DNA of 6,614 bases, taken from assembly GCA_001784535.1 (NCBI GenBank), contig MFRJ01000054.1, positions 1 to 6,614 of the forward strand. The letters are read 5' to 3'. A program made the position numbers and the translations under genes. The stretch is from Candidatus Melainabacteria bacterium GWA2_34_9. GTDB lineage: Bacteria; Cyanobacteriota; Vampirovibrionia; Gastranaerophilales; UBA9971. This document shows, piece after piece, positions 4,941-6,614 of the stretch. Under the pieces are notes generated by a model. It was not told the DNA's origin. It made no database searches and saw only the letters and a program-made list of their open reading frames with translations. Within the stretch, counting starts at the first letter, position 1. The number at the start of each line of letters is the position of its first letter.

Positions 4941-5019
4941 TGGGAAACAGCATAAAGAAAAGTATAAACGTTTATTAGCCAAGAGCGCTAAGTAAGATAA
5001 AAGAGGTTTTAGCAGTTAT
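4941..5019 (+). other. Leader of moeA with a 12-bp palindrome
   Basis: The leader contains the perfect palindrome ATAAACGTTTAT (4964-4975) and a short stem TTAGC/GCTAA (4975-4979 with 4987-4991). AGAGG at 5002-5006 is the only Shine-Dalgarno-like sequence and sits 13 nt before the ATG, farther than usual. There is no other in-frame start between the stop at 4993 and the ATG. I see no match to the molybdenum-cofactor riboswitch, although I cannot fold it reliably by eye. Confidence 0.35.
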
Positions 5020-6273
5020 ATGACGGAATCATTGTTTTTGGAACAGCCGGTAGATTTGGCATTAGATAATTATTTAAAAGAAAGTTCACAATTTATTCTT
5101 GAAGCAGAAACTATTAACGTTGAAGATTCACTGGCAAGAATTTTATATGAAGATATTCTGGTAAAATACGATTTACCTGCGGTGGACAAAACGCTAATTG
5201 ACGGCTATGCAGTAAATTCAAAAGATATTGCCGAAGCAGATACGAATACGCCTGTGACATTAAAATTAATCGGAGAGGCAAATGTCGGAGATACAAATAC
5301 GTTTACTGTTTCGGCAAAAGAAGCCGTAAAAGTTTCTAAAGGGGCTATAATGCCTGAAAACACAAACTCCGTGGTTATGCCTGAAGATACCTTGACAGAG
5401 GGAAAAAAAGTAAAGGTTTTTGCTAGCGTAGTAACAGGTTGTCAGGTTGCAAAAAAAGCCGAAGATTCTAAAGCAGGTGATGTTTTTATACTTAAACAAA
5501 GAAAAATCCGTCCTCAAGATATCGGCGGAATCATAGGGCTGGGCTACAGACAGATAAAAGTTTTCAAAAAACCTGTAATAACTATTATTCCTACAGGAAA
5601 TGAGCTTGTTCCTATTGATATTGAACCTGATCCTACACAAATAACATCTTCAAACAGTTATGTGTTAAGAGGTTTTGTGGAACAACTCGGTGGAATCGGC
5701 AAAATTGCAAGTATTGTTAAAGATGAATTGAAACTGCTAAAAAAAGCCGTCTCAAAAGCTCTTGAAGTATCTAATATGGTGATTATTTCCGGAGGTTGTT
5801 CAACAGGAACAAAGGATTACACATTAAGAGCGATACAAGAGATAGAAGGCTCAAAAATATTGGCGCACAGCGTTGCAATGAAGCCAGGAGGGCATGTTTT
5901 GCTTGCAATAGTCAACGGCAAGCCCGTCATAGGATTACCCGGGCATCCAGTTTCAAGTCTTACAAGTTTTCATGTATTTGCAAAGCCGGTTCTCAGAAAA
6001 CTTTCGGGCGATCCAAGGTCTTTCTGGCAAATAACAAAAGACACCCCATCAATTGAAGCTATTCTTACAAAGAATATAAAATCGCCTGAAGGCAAAGAAG
6101 ACTATGTAAGAGTACGGCTTAAAGAACTTGGCGACGGAAAAACTTCCGCATATCCTTTTACAGGAAGGTCATCATTTCTTTCAACGCTGGTAAAATCGCA
6201 CGGAATCATCAAAATTTGTGCTGACTGCACGGCTTTGTACGAAGGCGATGTTGTAGATGTTTTATTGTTCTAA
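5020..6273 (+). CDS. moeA: Molybdopterin molybdenumtransferase MoeA
   Basis: MoeA inserts molybdate into adenylylated molybdopterin, the last step of basic molybdenum cofactor synthesis in the cytosol. The 417 residues match the family length (E. coli 411). Motifs run in order: LPAVDKTLIDGYAV (52-65, with D61 as the DGYAV aspartate), GAIMPENTNSVVMPEDT (108-124), AED at 147-149, IIPTGNEL, the SNSY stretch, SGGCSTGTKDYT (257-268, D266), AMKPGG (286-291, K288) and GLPGHPVSS (305-313), then the C-terminal beta domain. Compared with my memory of the E. coli protein, the loop SGGVSVG is SGGCSTG, the basic residue four before K288 is S284, and KPGK is KPGG. No other cofactor gene lies in the window. 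The gene has its own promoter, divergent from the Nudix regulator, and is followed 12 nt later by a secreted-protein gene, probably co-transcribed. Confidence 0.94.
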   Translation: MTESLFLEQPVDLALDNYLKESSQFILEAETINVEDSLARILYEDILVKYDLPAVDKTLIDGYAVNSKDIAEADTNTPVTLKLIGEANVGDTNTFTVSAKEAVKVSKGAIMPENTNSVVMPEDTLTEGKKVKVFASVVTGCQVAKKAEDSKAGDVFILKQRKIRPQDIGGIIGLGYRQIKVFKKPVITIIPTGNELVPIDIEPDPTQITSSNSYVLRGFVEQLGGIGKIASIVKDELKLLKKAVSKALEVSNMVIISGGCSTGTKDYTLRAIQEIEGSKILAHSVAMKPGGHVLLAIVNGKPVIGLPGHPVSSLTSFHVFAKPVLRKLSGDPRSFWQITKDTPSIEAILTKNIKSPEGKEDYVRVRLKELGDGKTSAYPFTGRSSFLSTLVKSHGIIKICADCTALYEGDVVDVLLF

Positions 6274-6285
6274 AAAGGAATCAAA

Positions 6286-6614
6286 ATGAAAAAAACAATT
6301 TTAATATGTATATTTTCTTTATTAATCACTAATTTTGCTTGTGCTCAGGAAGTTGGACAGCTTCAGAAGAAAGTTTCTGTAAATATAACAACAGATGCAA
6401 AAAACACGCTTGGCACGGCTTATGCGGAAAATTCAATAAAAAAAACAGAATCTTACATAAAAGCCAACAATTATACGGCTGCCAAACAAACGCTAAATAC
6501 AGTTAATCAGTGGGTTTCTGTCGCTGCAGAATATCACACAGATCTTTTTAAAACTCTTAAAAAAGTTGAGAATGCAGATGCGCAGGCGAATATTGAAAGA
6601 GGACTTGCGATAAA
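6286..6614 (+). CDS. Secreted helical protein of unknown function, 3' end missing
   Basis: An ATG at 6286 preceded by AAGGAA with 5-nt spacing opens a frame that stays open to the window edge (109 codons). Residues 1-20 form a signal peptide: MKK, a hydrophobic core, then ACA before QEV, so cleavage by signal peptidase I is likely. A cysteine at 19 raises the idea of a lipoprotein, but the preceding residues (NFA) are not a good lipobox. The mature part is polar and mostly helical, with a TPR-like stretch YIKANNYTAAKQTLNTV at about 54-70. It lies 12 nt behind moeA, so the two are probably co-transcribed. I do not recognise a family; it resembles the exported repeat protein at 1325-2188 only in general character. 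Confidence 0.8.
   Translation, partial: MKKTILICIFSLLITNFACAQEVGQLQKKVSVNITTDAKNTLGTAYAENSIKKTESYIKANNYTAAKQTLNTVNQWVSVAAEYHTDLFKTLKKVENADAQANIERGLAI

Noticed and set aside
4941..5019. Molybdenum-cofactor riboswitch ahead of moeA
   Set aside because: The leader is about 80 nt, AT-rich and only weakly structured; I see none of the long GC-rich stems expected of that element.
5114..5640. Minus-strand open frames inside moeA
   Set aside because: They are antisense to MoeA motifs, with no start signals.
5796..6056. Plus-strand open frame inside moeA
   Set aside because: It is out of frame within a conserved MoeA region and is Arg/Cys-rich, typical of a shadow frame.

Overview
The window is low-GC bacterial DNA (roughly a third G+C) with short gaps, Shine-Dalgarno-type starts and sigma70-like promoters. 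It holds five complete protein genes of recognisable type, one complete gene of unknown function, and one gene cut off at each edge. Nothing fixes the taxon. Low GC, a cyanobacterial-flavoured XRE repressor, Asn/Met-rich secreted TPR proteins and a NrtR/AraR-type Nudix regulator would fit a non-photosynthetic cyanobacterial relative (Vampirovibrionia/Gastranaerophilales) or a Firmicute; this is inference only. No phage, transposase, CRISPR, rRNA or tRNA was seen.

Layout. (1) 1-312: 3' end of a small four-cysteine zinc-ribbon protein, plus strand. (2) 313-584: a non-coding block made of nested inverted repeats, including a perfect 15-bp hairpin and a longer multi-stem fold; it looks like a dispersed intergenic repeat or structured RNA. 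(3) 585-2188: a minus-strand two-gene operon, a secreted TPR protein with a Met/Asn-rich tail followed after 2 nt by a short-chain dehydrogenase/reductase. (4) 2198-2560: a 360-bp very AT-rich divergent control region with several small palindromes and direct repeats. (5) 2561-4065: an 80-residue XRE repressor, then a soluble PAS histidine-kinase-like protein whose usual phosphoacceptor histidine is asparagine; between them a perfect 16-bp inverted repeat overlaps a near-consensus promoter. (6) 4084-4108: hairpin between convergent genes. (7) 4136-4816: minus-strand Nudix/winged-helix regulator with a degraded Nudix box. (8) 4817-5019: divergent promoters whose -35 boxes form an inverted repeat. 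(9) 5020-6614: moeA (molybdenum cofactor insertion) followed 12 nt later by the start of a secreted helical protein that runs off the window.

How they may work together. The XRE gene and the kinase-like gene share the half-site AACTGT/ACAGTT in their control regions, so the repressor may control both; the kinase, if it does not autophosphorylate on the normal site, would act as an ATP-binding sensor rather than a classical kinase. The Nudix regulator may control itself and moeA through the shared operator-like repeat. Both links are hypotheses from the DNA alone.
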